A stretch of 64,000 nucleotides of DNA from Ligustrum vulgare (GCA_963555705.1 OY743184.1:26932639-26996638), one strand, 5' to 3'. Positions 36,421 through 49,856 are shown, counted from the first letter of the stretch. Numbers and translations: made by a program. Notes: generated from the letters alone by a model not told the origin.

Positions 36421-36904
36421 TGTCCAATTGTTTATTTTAAATTGTTAAGATTGCCAGTTTCTATTTTTATTAAGTTGTAATTGGCCTAGATTGCATTAAA
36501 TTGTAAATAAGAAAAAAGGTTTTAGGGCACTTTTTCAAAATTATGGAAGTTTTTGCACTTAATTTCACAAAAGAGGAGAATGATGGACTTAGTTGCAATT
36601 TCCAAAATTTTTAAATCTAACCTAATTCTCTATTTCCCAAACCGAGCCCAACACTCTGACTCACTCATCTCTCTCGGTTCCTCCTCTCTCACAACCTCTC
36701 ATCCCTCCCTCTCTTCTCTCATTAATCGCGGCAATCACCACCGCCTCCACCACGATAAGGTAACACCTTCTCCCCTCCGTCCATTCCACACACACACACA
36801 GACATCACACTCTTTTACACCGCGACACACCCGAAATTGAATGTTTTTGCATATGTAGATATACACCGAATTCATGTATGGGATTTTATTTCTAATAAAT
36901 TTAA

Positions 36905-36906
<2 letters not shown>

Positions 36907-36942
<36 letters not shown>
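36907..36942. repeat. (GT)n microsatellite
   Basis: About 18 gt units in the solo LTR. Confidence 0.95.
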
Positions 36943-36944
<2 letters not shown>

Positions 36945-38570
36945 AAGTAATTTTCAGTATTTCGAAAATCGTGGATTAGTTTGGTTAATCAATATTTTAA
37001 GTTCAATTTCAGATTATAATTGTTAATTTTCAGAATTGAGATTTCTAAGAGTTTAGGTTACTTTGATTGAATTGTTAGTTTAGATTTCGAATTTAAAATT
37101 TGTTAATACCAGATTTAAGAATTTGGTTATTAAGCATTTTTATGTGCATTGAAATTGATTATTCATTTCGAATATGGTGCAATATGTGTTGGACATAGTT
37201 TAATGCCACATTGAATCAAATTGAAATTTTAACCTTGGTTAAGAGTTTAAAACTTATTTTTGAACTAAAGGTTTTAATTTTATGAATGAACCGATATAAA
37301 TTAGGACTGTTGGGCACATTGACGTTACGGGCAACCAAGACACCTCCACTTGCTATTTAAGAAATATGGTAAATATTAAGGATATCAAGTAAGTAAACTT
37401 CCCATTTTTTAATCAAATTGAAAGTTAATGTGGAACTAATGTGTTTAAGTTACCTTTGTGTTAACTACCTATTTTTTATGCTTTTGGTTTACCATATGTA
37501 AGTATGTTTATTTAAGGAAACGTACAAGTATGCACGTTATCATGTCATTGCATCAGCAAGCATGCATTGACATCGAAGTTTGGGAAGTCAAATGTTTTTA
37601 AATGAAAGAAATGTATCAAGGTGCAAGTTTGTTCAAAAGTTATGTATAGGACTTTTTAAGAAAGAATGAGTGTACTTCTATGTCATGAAAGATGCGAGTG
37701 GGAAATGGGGCATGGAGGATCGGCGTATCCAAAAGTAACGAACTGCTTTGCAGTGGAATAAAGTGAATGAGCCGCTTAGCAGTGGAATAAATGTTAACCG
37801 CTTTGCGGTTTTACCGGTAAATGTGATCTGGTTCCAAATAAGAATTTCTCAATGTTATCTGATTGACTAGAAGATACATCAAGTGAGCTCATGATAGAAA
37901 TGAAGTAAAAGTTTTGAAATGTTTAAATGAAAGTTTGAAAGTTCTGAAAAGTAAAGTAAAATAGGATACATATTTCGAATTGTTTAAGCATTTCATGTCA
38001 TAAGCATGCATCACTTGCACGAAGTTTGCTTACTTACTTTAGCTCATCCCAATTCCTCCCCAATATTTCAGGTGATGAAAGCGATATGATATGAGGAGAG
38101 GATTTGGTGGCAGACTCAGACAGTACCTGCTTTCTTTCTTTTTTACATGAAGTTAAATTAGAATTTACTTAAGTTTCTCATTAATTATTTCTTATTCATT
38201 CATTATTGATAATTGTTTGGTTGGAGTTAGCTTTGAATAAGTAATGATACCGTATTAGAGATTAAACTACCCCTTATTTCATTTGTTAAAGTTTATTGAT
38301 TTGAAATTATTATGCTGAGGAGTTTGGGATTGATTGAAATGGTTTTGGTGATGTTGGTTATTGAATGAGTTGAAATTTATGTTTTAAAATTGCTATGATG
38401 TCCCTCTACAGGTTTGTTAAGTCCAATATATAGGGGGGACTCAGTCAAAATTTCTTTAGAATATTTCAATAGAAAATGAAAGTTTTAGAGTTTAAAGATG
38501 TTTTATTTCCGCATTTAAAGTGAAAGGAAGTTAACACATCTAGGTTTAACTTTAAACTTAGAGTGTTACA

Positions 38571-40510
38571 ACTGCACTCCTCGGTTAAAGCCACTATTTC
38601 AAATTCTTCCAGCCTTCTTTTCTTGGACAACATCTCCTTTAGGAACTTCATGTATAGAGGCATTTGAGCTAGAGCCTAGACAAATGGGATGTTGATGTAA
38701 AGTTTCTTGAAAATTTCCAGAAACTTACCAAACTGCTGCTCCAGCTTATGCTTAATCACTCTTTGAGGGTATGGAATTGGTGGAACAAAAATTCTAATTG
38801 AAGATCGAACTCGAACTGTTTCTTCGGAATTTTCTTGAACTTTTGGAGTTGATTCCTATTCTATCTCACTTTCCTACTTTTTGACCTTAACTTGTTTTCT
38901 ATTCTCCTCATATTCTTCCATAGTTATTCCAGTTAACTGAACCCCGCTCATAGTAGTTACTGTATCTATATGTTCACGAGGGTTAGTTTCTGTATTGCTT
39001 TGTAGCTAACCTGGCTTCCTTTCTGATCTACTTGCTACCAACTACCCCATTTGTTTTTTCAAATTCTTGATTTCAGCTTGTTGATTCTATAACATCTCTT
39101 GTTGACTTTAAACAAGCTGAATTATCATGTCCATGTTTTTCTTCATTGTAGTTTGACTTTGTTGTTGTTGTTGGAAACCTGGTGAGCATTAAACATTCTG
39201 ATTGTTGGACCATGAGAAGTTGTGGTGGTTCTTCCACTCTGAATTATATGTTTGTGAATATGGATAACCTTGTTGCCTATTTCCCACAAAATTTACTTGT
39301 TCTAGGTTTAGTTGACTTTGATGAGCTACAGGAGAATCATTCAAGGTGTGGTTTTCGAAGCAAAAGTCACAAACTAAGGATATCTGAACTGAATGTACTG
39401 GATGATAACTCGTACTGTCAAATTTCTTTGTTAGTTCATCCAGCTTAGCATTCAGTGCTATTATTTCATTAATTATCACTATTCCTTCAGATTTTGGTGT
39501 AGAAAAATTTGAGTACCACTGGTAACTGTTTGCGTCTATTTTCTCAAATATCCCTGATGCTTCTTCAAAAGTCATGTCCATCACTGATCCACCTACTGCT
39601 GAATGCGTGCTTCTTATTATCACAAGTCAACCCATTATAGAATGTCTGCACAAAGATCTAGTTCGATATTCCATGTGTTAGACACTGTTGTATGTGCTCA
39701 TTAAACCTTTCCTAAATTTAAAAAATTGATTCCCCTATCTTTTGATTGAACGATAGAATTTCAGACCTAAGTTTTGACATGCGACCGGGTGGAAAAAAAT
39801 TGTCCACCAACTTTTGACTGAGAATTCCCATGTAGTAATGGTGTGTAGAGGCAAGGAATAGAATCAAGCCTTTGCTTTATTAGCCAATTAGAAGGAAAAC
39901 CACTTCAATTTCATTGAATCAGCTGGAACCCTGTTCATGCGTTGCATATCTCATATTTCTTGAAAAATCCGAAGATGTGAATGTGAGTTTTCAGATGGTA
40001 ACCAGTGAAACACAATCGAGTTTTGGATCAAGAAAATCAAGGAAGTCATAATTATTAGCTGGTATGGTAGAATGTACTATATATGTTCCAATGTTCCCCA
40101 CATGATGAATCATATAATCTTTCATAATTATTTGTTGCTGTTCAATAACAGCTGCTCACAGATTATCCGGATTTACTTGATTATGTTGAACTATGTCTTC
40201 TGCCATGTCAAGATCAATTTGCTAAGCTACTTCTAACTGTTGTTTACGCCTCTGTTTAAATTTTATTTGATCCATCCAAAAACTGAAGCACATTTTGAAA
40301 CATGTTGATCATATCCAACCTTAGATGGAATTTTTCTTGCCTAAATAATAGATAAGCTATGCTTTATTGATTCTCAGCACTCATTGAACCATCAATTCTT
40401 CCATGAATATCGCCTTCTCATAAACCACGATGTGTTTTCCACTTTCTCTACTATTGTTACTTCTTTTAGTTTTTGGTGTGTTTTTATCTATCTCTACCAT
40501 AGAATATGAA
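38571..40510 (-). pseudogene. Athila-like gag and start of the protease region
   Basis: The minus-strand frame 39189-39623 reads EEASGIFEKIDANSYQWYSN, then the linker and EQVNFVGNRQQGYPYSQTYN, ending with WKNHHNFSWSNN. This is the typical C-terminal gag of Athila elements, with CDFC as a partial zinc-binding motif. Degenerate gag continues to about 40500, with an ERF.EH segment near 39690. To the left, 38571-38663 reads SKKRRLEEFEIVALTEEC, the run-in to the protease, which the solo LTR separates from 35422. Many stops make it inactive. Confidence 0.8.
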
Positions 40511-40937
40511 TTTGATCTTCAAATCAAATGAAATGATATCACTTTATCTCGAACTTTGCATACAAGATTCCGAAAAGAAACATTGTAATAACTAATAAAA
40601 ATGAAGTAAAACAGTAAAATTTAAATTAAAGTATTAATTACCAAAAACTAACTAAATAATACATTATTCTACAACGGAGTCAAAAAATTGATCTCTAAAA
40701 TCTTGCAACGGTATCATATGTATATAATTAATTGTAAGTAAGGTAGCAACAGTATCATATCTATATAATTAATTGTAAGTAAGGTATTATTGACTAAGTA
40801 CTCAATTCAATTTTAATTAGTACTAACTCTAATCGAATAGCACGAATCCATTCAGTTTGATTTGTAACTATTTAAATACTAAGATAATAAACTAATAAGT
40901 ACCTTTATTAGGGCCTCGAATATCCATGGATTATTTC
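40511..40937. other. AT-rich DNA with a short tandem duplication
   Basis: The phrase tataattaattgtaagtaagg occurs twice (about 40722-40744 and 40764-40786) with surrounding gtatcatat. The expected 5' LTR of the Athila-like element was not recognised here. Confidence 0.45.
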
Positions 40938-41506
40938 TGTTGGGGAAAAATTCATATATAAAGGTGTGCAAATTATATTTCAATAAACGTACATTTTCAA
41001 CGTGCATGATCAAACGAATTCCGACTTATCGAATAAGAAATGTAGAAACATTAAATGCATGAAAATGATAGGTCGAGGCAAGAGTTAGACTCTTTTTCCT
41101 TAAAACAATAATGCCTCGCACGGTTGCCAATGATTTTTTGTCATACGTCTCCCAAAATACAACGAAGACGTCCCGCAATAAGAGCACTCCAAATTGCGTC
41201 CATGAACCACATGGACTCAAATAAATGATAAATTAAACGACATCTTAATGTAAATATGCGATGCAAAGTGAATGCATGACAAAATCCAAATGGGGTTATC
41301 CAATATATAGATGTAGAAAACGTGTCGCGAGAAGAGACACAACCCTTATGAAATAAATACATCCAAAAGTCTCGATTTTTCATCTGAAGAGACAAAAATT
41401 TCCATCTAAAATGATTCTAGACAATTCTAGAATATTCTAACTTATTTCCATCCTACGAATTACATGTATCTACGCATAATTAATTTTCATACACAAAATC
41501 CCAACA
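40938..41506 (-). mobile_element. Copia-type LTR (3' LTR on the minus strand)
   Basis: It begins TGTTGGGG and ends CCCAACA, a 7-bp inverted terminus, and is 569 bp long. Immediately to the right is a run of C (G on the minus strand), the polypurine tract expected upstream of a 3' LTR. A partner LTR was not found. Confidence 0.7.
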
Positions 41507-41525
41507 ACCCCCCCCCCCCCCCCCA
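41507..41525 (-). other. Polypurine tract (G run)
   Basis: About 17 consecutive C on the plus strand, which is G on the minus strand, followed by a TGTGG phrase. The adjacent LTR begins directly after it. Confidence 0.7.
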
Positions 41526-42935
41526 CATTGATGAAAATTAATGCAAAGACTATGAAGACACTGAAGAGAGTACAAGCGGAGAGTTATTACATCAAGAGAT
41601 GTAGCTTATGGCTTTGAACCTGCCTTAGTAGAATACGATTGGATTTACTTGGTTAATCAGTGAACATGATATCTTGAACTGTCAGTCGTTGGTATAAATC
41701 AAGACAATGGTACCCACACAATAACTTCCTTTCGGTTCTCATGGTTGTGTTTGTTTTTTTACCCTGAACAGCTCTGGGTATAGTATAAGCTTTAGAGAAC
41801 TCAAGCCTTGGAAATTCTCATAGAAGTGGCCCCACTTCTCACTTACATAGGTGATCTTCTATTAGGAGTAGTCTACACTACCCCACTTGGTTTATCCAAA
41901 ATATATGAATCATTAAAAGCTAAGCTTAACCTAGACACTCTGTAGAAAGCACTTTGATTTGCCCAAAGGAATGGTTAGGAATTTAATCATAAGTGCTTAA
42001 CTGAATCTTCATAACTTAGTTATCTCATTGAACCAAGTTCTTGAGATCTCCAGCCAGCATGGTTGAGTTATCATTACAAAAATTACATGAGTAGTATGCT
42101 TTAACCTCATTTCCTTCGATCAGTAGTTAATGATTTCTTGGTAAGCTTTTCGATATAGTGGATCCACGAAATAATACCATCTGAGATCAATTGTAATACA
42201 AGATGATCTATGGTCTATTCCGTTTGAGATGTAGCTAGCTATCACAAATAATCACTGTAGTAGGTATACACTTATCACATTTGGAACTCTGAAGCCAACA
42301 TGCTTCTCATGCTTTAGTTGAAGCTTCATTACAGTTATCCGTAACCCCAAGTAGTGTATATCGAATAAATAAGCTTCCAAAATTTCTTGAAATAAATACT
42401 TAATTTTCACATTATCTAGAGCTTTAGTTCCAAAAATTTATCTTCAAATTCATAATGATTTCAAGCATTTTCAAATACCGCACTAGCATAGTAAACACAT
42501 TTACTAGTGGATATAAGTCCTTACAATGGACGTCCATGTGTTACAATATTGTACCAACAAATTTTCCCAAGTATAATTTAAAGAAATCAAGGCCAACCCA
42601 CACTCGAATGAATAAATCAAAAAAAATGGAAAACTTTTAAGACCAAAGTTACAAATCCTAAGACCTTGAGTACTCAATATGCAATTAAATCCTTAATGTA
42701 AAACTGCAACTCAAATCTCTTGGCCTATTAAATTTACAATTATAAGTCATTTTAATCAAATCACCAAGGTTTAACCCTTGCACCCTAAATCCACCAACTA
42801 ACCGCAACACATGTCGATCACCATCGCTGGAAGTCACTAGCAACAGCAGTCGTGACTATCATGAAAAAGAGGCACATCCTGATCTACTAAATAGATTGTC
42901 CAAGGCTACACTACTAGAAAGAATAACGACAGAGA
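41526..42935 (-). other. Non-coding internal copia sequence, not resolved
   Basis: It lies between the polypurine tract of one copia element and the LTR of another. I could not read RNase H or any other domain in it on either strand. Confidence 0.35.
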
Positions 42936-43344
42936 TGTTAGCATTAAATCTCCATATAGCCCAAGATCAATCATGCTAAATTACCAAGAATAATAAACTA
43001 AAAACATACCTGGATCCATTGAATCTGATTGAACGAAGGTTTGATCTTCCACAGCCAAATTCCTTATTGTTCAACATGTTTTCCTCTCACAATGGACATA
43101 AGAAGGACGCGAACAGTTATAATTTGACTTGGGGACCATAACCACAATTGTTGTCCTTTTATAATAGCTAATTAGGTTTCCATCAACCCTAATTAGACTA
43201 TTGGGTATCTACACATTGCAAAGCCCATACCAATAGATGTTTCTAGAGCCCAAATATTTAGATCACTTAATTGACCCTAATAATTAGGTAGCCCAATATA
43301 ATTATAATTAACTATGTAGCCCACATAAAAGATTAATTCCAACA
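42936..43344 (-). mobile_element. 3' LTR of a degraded Ty1-copia element
   Basis: On the plus strand it runs from tgttagcatt to attccaaca (409 bp), with matching TGTTRG/CCAACA edges. To its right the minus strand reads AGCCCAAGTGGGAGAT, a classic copia polypurine tract. The right-hand copy at 49217-49592 is highly similar. Confidence 0.85.
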
Positions 43345-46300
43345 ATCTCCCACTTGGGCTAGATGAGTAATCCGAAACAATTATATCGTACAACCTGAGG
43401 TGCGCACCAAAATGCTATCTTACCTTGAAACATCCCCTTAGTTACAATCTGGTCCATCTCCAGTGTCAACATGGGATCAAAGCAGCTTTCGTTACACTTA
43501 TATTGGTAACAAAACCCATCAATGGTCACTGTACCAACACATTCAATGACATAGATCAAGTATGGATGTGTAGCATAAAAATTACATACAATGTGATCAT
43601 AAACATGCCTATTTCCAACTGGTCATAACTTTATTCCTTAAGTGAGATCATGTTAAATCTTTCCAAACTTGATGCTAAACCGCAAACGAAAAGATCAAAT
43701 TTAGTGATTTGAAAATAAATCATATCTTTAATTCTGCAGAAAACCACAAAAGAATGTGTCTATCACTTAAAGAGCACCAAAGTACAAACTCCCACTAAAA
43801 CAGTATTATGCCAAATAATATAACACCCATATGAGCAGTGTGCTCATGAACCACATGGGTTGTAAACCCTTGGTGAGCAGATCTGCGATATGGAGTTTGT
43901 GTCCTTGCGCTCTATAGACAACTGAGTACTCTGAATTCATTCTTTTAAAATAAAGATTGATCTCCAAATGTCTTGATTTCCTTTAGGTGAGTAAATAATG
44001 TTTTGCTCTATGCAAATATTGTACAGTCCTTTTGGATGCTTTCAAATGATTCATCCTAGGATTATTTAATATTTGACTAATACTCCCACTATGACGCTAT
44101 ATCCTGATGCGTACATACTTGAGTGTATACAAGACCTCCTATAGCCAACGAATAAGAATTCTCATGCATATTAATCCTTTATCACTTTAAACTCAATTTT
44201 GGGGCACTAAATGAGACTAAACTAGTCTCCCTTATCACTAAGTGTATCTTTTAATCAACAATCTTTCATACCAAAAATGGTACATTTACTCCCACTGAAC
44301 TTATGGAACATAATTATCAACTGCATTTATCTCAAATACAAACGTGATAATAATTTGATAAAATTTGTCATACCGTTGATAGGGAGCTTGTTTGATACAA
44401 TAGATGAATTTATTTAGTTTGCAAACAATTTTCTTTGTATTACATAACACAAAATTTTCTGGTTGCACCATATATATTATTTCTCCAATGTCTTCATTGA
44501 GAAACAAAATTTTTACATCCATCTAATAACAAATGCCGTCATTATCCTAAAAAGTCTTTCGATAAAACCATAGAAAGTCTCTTTCTAATTGATGTTTTCC
44601 TTCTGATTAAAATCCTGACAACAAGACGAGCCTTAAATCTCTCAACATTGCCTTTTGAATCCCTCTTGGTCTTAATTATTTATTTGAAACCTTTGGGGTT
44701 CACGCCTTCAGACAATTTGACGAGATTCCAAATGTCACTATCTTTCATGGATTATCTCATCTTTTACAGTATCAATCCACTTTTGAGAATTAAAACTTTG
44801 TTTGGCCAAATAGAAGTTGATTGGATCATCTTCAATTACTTTATGTCAAGCTCATGTTCTTGGAGAAAGATGATATAATCATCCAAAACCACACTTCTCC
44901 TTTTTCTAATGGATATTTTCAATGGCATTTTGTTCTTGAGGTTGTTGAGCTTGTTCATCAGAAACAATTCCTTCATTCTGAATTGGGAAATATCCGACAT
45001 TGTCTTGATAATCCAAATTTGTCTCTTGAACAATGTTAGAGTATGATCATTGTCAATAGCAACAACAACAACAAGAGAAAACAAATTTCTCTTTAAAGAC
45101 AATGTCTCTAAACTTATCTTCCCCTCCAAGCTCAATATCCTCAAGGAATTTAGCAAAAGGTCCTGACGTTATTTAATGAATTCATTATGTCTGCCGGATT
45201 ATTCATCACCACGTTTAGATCTGTACTTTAATCTTCTTGCCACGTTGATTTTTCAACTTCAGCTTTGAAAGCCTTTATAATGTCCATAGATTGTTACTTC
45301 TCATGAATCAAATATAGGTAGCCAAAGTTTGAATAATCATCCGTGAACATAATAAAATACTATTGTCCATTCCAAGAAACCGTAGAGAATGGACAACAAA
45401 TATTAGTATAAATTAGTTCTAAGACACAAGAACTGTCATTGGCACCCAATTTTCTAATATTTGTCCGTTTTTCTTTATGCACTTGATACGACAGACTCAG
45501 GAGTCTGTCAAGTCAAATGGTTCAAGAACCCCATAGGGCACAAGCGTATCTCAATTTTCAGTTTAGAGATATATCCTTGTACTTGTGCCACAATGAAAGG
45601 TTTTATTAGTTAACTTATTTATGTTTTGTACCATGTTGACTGATATGCAAGGTTTCATTATACCAGGCAAGTTTATCTAATAAATAGAGGTTATCATTCA
45701 AAGATAAATGATCGGTCCAACAATATTTGAATTATGAAAAAATTAACATTATTGTTTCCAAATGAACAATGATAACCGAATTTGTTCAATATGAGAAACA
45801 TAAATCAGATTTCGTCTAAAAAGACGGTACTTTATAAGTCTCTTTTAAAATCAAATAATGACCAGTCCTTAATAATAACCTAAAATTCCTTATAGCCTCA
45901 ATTGTAACTGTATTACCGTTTCCCTAACAGATGAATCTTTCAACATCAATTGGATGTCTGCTTTACATGCAACCATGCATATAGTCACATTTATGTGAGT
46001 GGTAGTACCAAAATCCACTCACCAAATGTGTATAGGTAAAAAAGTTAAATTAACTTCAAATCAATCCAAAACGAGAAGCACGCTTTTCTTAATACTCGGT
46101 TTGAGGCATTCCTTATTTATTTTCCACCCTTATTGCAAAACTAGCAGGTAAATTTCTTATCTCGTTATTTTGCATTTTGTGGTACCTCAACTGTAGCTTT
46201 CTTTCCCCATTTTCCTTTTTTGATCTTGATGAGTTGTTAACAAGTGAATACTTTCAATCCTATCCCACTTAATTATTTTCTTTTCTTGCACACAGTGAGA

Positions 46301-46899
46301 TATGAACTCATTAAGAGTCCATTTATCCAGTTGGGTGTTGTAACTCACTTTTAATTGACCTTATTATGCAAGAAGGCAAAATATCTCAAGATGCACGAGC
46401 AAGTCCCCAGACAGCTCTATCTTTAGTACCTTTAATTTGAAAGTGAGACTAGACACTATAATTTTCTAAATGGAACATTACATGATCATAAGACTCATGC
46501 GATTAGAACAGTTCCACTTCTCCACGTCCCTTTCATGGAACTTATATTAGTGAGAACATGTGACCGTTCTGTCCAAAGTGCAAGGTCAAGATCCATATAA
46601 CCGAGAAATATCATAACGTTCTCGTTCCAATTTTGAATTTCGTGCCATTAAACACGAGAATAGAGTTAATTGACAATTATCGTAGAAGCAGAATCAGTAA
46701 CTGAATCGAAATTAGGAAAAATTAAGATAATGTTGGGCCCAATTACATGATACCTAGAACAACATTGATATTTAATCTTTGGTCAGAAATATCAACTTGT
46801 AAGTTGTACTCTCCATGCAGTAATCAAATATAGACAATAAATGCGTCAGAAAATAAGCCTTTCTTTGGACCGACTTATTATTCACATGATATACTTTAT

Positions 46900-47470
46900 A
46901 ATCATCTCATACTTATTACCACATGTGTGTTTGTCATTTGGCCAAATTGTGACATTCCTTTGGGCCGATCGAAGTTTGCATAAATAACAAACACACGCAT
47001 CTTCATATTTCAAAATTAAACAAATCTACACAACAGAGGTTACTTTGATAACGTGTCATTTCAATTGGTTAATTTCGAAATATAAGACAATTTTCATATT
47101 TCATCTGGCCAAGATACTCTTAACGTAGTAATCAGATATCGGTATTCAATCTGTCAGACAATAGCCCTTTATTTCGATCGACCCGTTGTCCACATGATTA
47201 ACTTGATGATAATCATATATTTATAATCGCATGTGTGTCTGTCATTTGGCCAAACAGTAACCTTCCTTTGGGCCGATCACTGTTTGCATAAATAGTAAAC
47301 ACCATTCAATCTTTCAAACAATAAGCCTTTCTTTGGACCGACTCATTGTTCACGTGATTAATCCGATGATCATCGTATATTTATTACCGCATGTGTGTCT
47401 GTCATTTGGGCAAACAGTAACCTTCCTTTGGGCCGATCACTGCTTGCATAAAATAACAGACACACTCGTC
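46900..47470. repeat. Three-copy repeat inside the copia region
   Basis: The phrase catgtgtgtctgtcatttggccaaa, followed by cctttgggccgatcac and tgcataaa, recurs at about 46922, 47229 and 47391. Spacing is unequal (about 307 and 162 bases), and flanking phrases such as gcctttctttggaccgact recur as well. Confidence 0.75.
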
Positions 47471-47574
47471 TTTATATTTCAAAATAAGTAAATCTACAAG
47501 ACGGAGGTTACTTTAGCAACGTATCGTTTCGATTAATTTATCTTGAAATACAAGACAATTGATGGATCTGAAGA

Positions 47575-48180
47575 ATTTTAAGAGTAAGAAGATCGAGATC
47601 CTAAACTTTAATGGCCAAATTCTTAATTCCTAGAACTTTAAGGGCCTAATATTTAATTCCATAAATTTTAAGGGTTTGATTCTAATTCCTGAAACTTTAA
47701 GGACCTAAGGGTCAATAATTCAAGAGTTTAGGGATCTGAGACCTGAGGGCTTAAAACTTGAAACTTCAAAACTTTAGGAACTTGAAATTGTAAAATCCAA
47801 AACTTTATGTATCAAATATGAATAAATCAAAACTTTAGAGGCCAGTTATGAAGAAATCCTTAATTTGGGGGTTGAATTGAAATTTTATAAAACTTTAGTG
47901 GCCAATTCAAAAGAAATCCTTATTTTAAGGTGCTTAATTGCAATTCCACAAAACCTTAGTGGCCAATTTAGAAGATTTCCAAAATTTAAGTGTCAATTTA
48001 GGAAATCTCCAAACTTAAGGTGCCAATTTTGAAAATTTTCAAACTTAAGGGGCTATTTTAGAAAATTTTCATACTTTGGAGGCTGAATTATATAACCCTT
48101 AACTTTAAAGGCCCAACTTTAATAATTTATAACTTTAGGGGGGCTAGTTTTAAATTCCATATTTTCAGGGATTAAAATCA
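47575..48180. repeat. Degenerate array of aactttaggggcc units
   Basis: About twelve imperfect copies of a 40-50-bp unit built on aaactttaggggccaatttt. It lies between the copia primer-binding site and the gag remnant, in the position of a long leader. Confidence 0.65.
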
Positions 48181-49202
48181 ATTTCTTAATAAATTTTGGG
48201 GATCTGATTGTGCAATAAACCCAAAACTTCCAATATTGCACATAAAGACCTTTAAATTATCAGATTTTCGATAGAGGTCCTTGCCCCAAAAATCAAAGTT
48301 GCAGCAACTAGGGGTTTAAACCCTAAACGCGGCCCTAGCCTATAGCCAAAGAAGACAACCCCCTTGGTCTCCTCAGCAAACTAGAAGGACGCGGTCTATG
48401 CCACCCCTCTAGCAGCAAAGCGAAGGCTGCTTTCTTTTTCTTTTATTTTTTAATTCGGCATCGCTGTCGGGCACCCCAGTACCAACGTCCCCAAGCTTTC
48501 CTCCAACACCATATTCGATTCCATATTCAACAAAAAAAATACACAAATCCACATGTGTACATACAATTCAACAATCAAATTCAGAATGTAGTCTACACCA
48601 AAGCCAAGTCTGAATCCAGTACTGATCTATAGCCATGTATATACACAACCGTCTAGATTTCACAAACTAAAATCCAAACCCAAACATACAATTTTCAATT
48701 TTCCAACACCCATTAACAATCAAATTCTTCACACTGACAACTGAGTAATATTCATAAGGCAGTAGGCATTTTTATATACATACCCACGTGATTTCCATAA
48801 TAATTGACTAATAAACAGAAAAGCATACATATGCTCAGTACCCAATTCGAAAATTTATTTTCAGATCCATGTACCAAATTTTCGAAATCAAAATTTGGCA
48901 TATACCAGAAAAACGATTTCAAAATCAGATTTATTATGCATACAAAATATGTACCTAGAAATCCGAATTTATTGCTTTAATCATACATACATATAAATCA
49001 TCTGATAATTTAGCTCTTGTTTGGTATTCTTTAAGATTACCTCATTTTTCTACAGTACTTAATCTCAATCATTCATTAAAAGTCAAGCCCACACTATTTG
49101 ACTTTTCAACTAAATCTCAACCATCTATACTCCTAAAAATCACTATTTATTTCCAAAAACTCTTTTTAAAAAATATCAAACACACACTTAACATGATTAA
49201 TG
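48181..49202. other. Leader-like copia sequence, no gene
   Basis: No frame was recognised. A slightly GC-richer patch (ccctaaacgcggccctagcc) lies near 48320-48345. Confidence 0.35.
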
Positions 49203-49214
49203 GCTCTGATATCA
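49203..49214 (-). other. Primer-binding site, initiator tRNA-Met type
   Basis: On the minus strand it reads TGATATCAGAGCC, one base from the usual site, directly inside the right-hand LTR. It fixes the element's orientation as minus. Confidence 0.75.
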
Positions 49215-49216
49215 CT

Positions 49217-49592
49217 TGTTAGAATTAAATCTCCATATAGCCCAAGATCAATCATGCTAAATTACCAAGAATAATAAACTGGAAATATACCTGGATCCAT
49301 TGAATCTGATTGAACGAAGGTTTGATCTTCCACAGCCAAATTCCTTATTTTTCAACATGTTTTCCTCTCACGATGGACACAAGAAAGATGCGAACAGTTA
49401 TAATTTGACTTGGGGACCATAACCATAATTGTTGTCCTTTTATAATAGCTAATTAGGTTTTCATCAACCCTAATTAGACTATTAGGTTTCTACACATTGC
49501 AAAACTCATATCAATAGATATTTCTAGGGCCCAAATATTTAGATCGCTCAATTGACCCTAATAATTTAGATAGCCCAATATAATTATAATTA
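49217..49592 (-). mobile_element. 5' LTR of the degraded copia element, truncated
   Basis: It starts tgttagaattaaatctcc and follows the left LTR closely through taattataatta. It then breaks off into unrelated sequence, so about 35-40 bp and the outer edge are missing and no target duplication can be scored. Confidence 0.85.
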
Positions 49593-49769
49593 GGGAAAAT
49601 TACAAAAACTCCTAGGTTTAAAGATCACTTTTTAAAAGTAAAGTGATGAAGTTTACTTGTTTAAAAATCAGGTGTTAATTGAAATTAAAAATTATTAATT
49701 AAATATTTTATCAAAATTAAAACCAAATCCAGCTTGCCTTCACTTCAAGAAACACGGGTCCAAACAAGA

Positions 49770-49770
<1 letters not shown>

Positions 49771-49855
<85 letters not shown>
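49771..49855. repeat. (TC)n microsatellite, about 84 bp
   Basis: About 42 TC units without interruption. Directly after it, a 24-bp unit cttctctcagaccagcgtcagcgg is repeated about three times (49851-49920), with CpG-rich sequence to about 50090. Confidence 0.95.

Positions 49856-49856
<1 letters not shown>

Larger units (their letters stand above)
35423..38570. mobile_element. Solo LTR of a gypsy-type retrotransposon, itself interrupted
   Basis: It begins TGTAATAC and ends GTGTTACA, with TG/CA edges and inverted termini. The 5-bp duplications actgc lie at 35418-35422 and 38571-38575. Without the hAT-type insertion inside it is about 2.36 kb. It carries no gag or pol frame, only a (gt)n run at 36907-36942 and short repeated phrases such as cagtggaataaa near 37752-37790. 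Removing it brings together the two halves of the Athila protease frame, which confirms the borders. Confidence 0.85.
43345..49202 (-). pseudogene. Internal region of the degraded copia element (gag-integrase-RT remnants)
   Basis: On the minus strand, from right to left, these can be read: a gag remnant near 46190-46330 (LNELISHCVQEKK, IESIHLLTT); an integrase core near 45200-45420 (a FTDDYS.FGYLYLIHE-like phrase and IIKAFKAEVEK); the linker near 44836-44910 (SVVLDDYIIFLQEHELDI); and the reverse transcriptase at 44301-44522 (MDVKILFLNEDIGEIIYMVQ, ending with a CKLNKFIYCIKQAP phrase). The order matches plant Ty1-copia. Most of the interval is filled with stops, so nothing is functional. Confidence 0.75.

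Noticed and set aside
46900..47470. CRISPR-like spaced repeats
   Set aside because: Only three unequal copies in a plant copia remnant; no short regular repeat-spacer pattern.
40938..49592. One single copia element from the LTR at 40938 to the LTR at 49592
   Set aside because: The LTR at 40938-41506 differs from those at 42936 and 49217, so at least two elements are involved.
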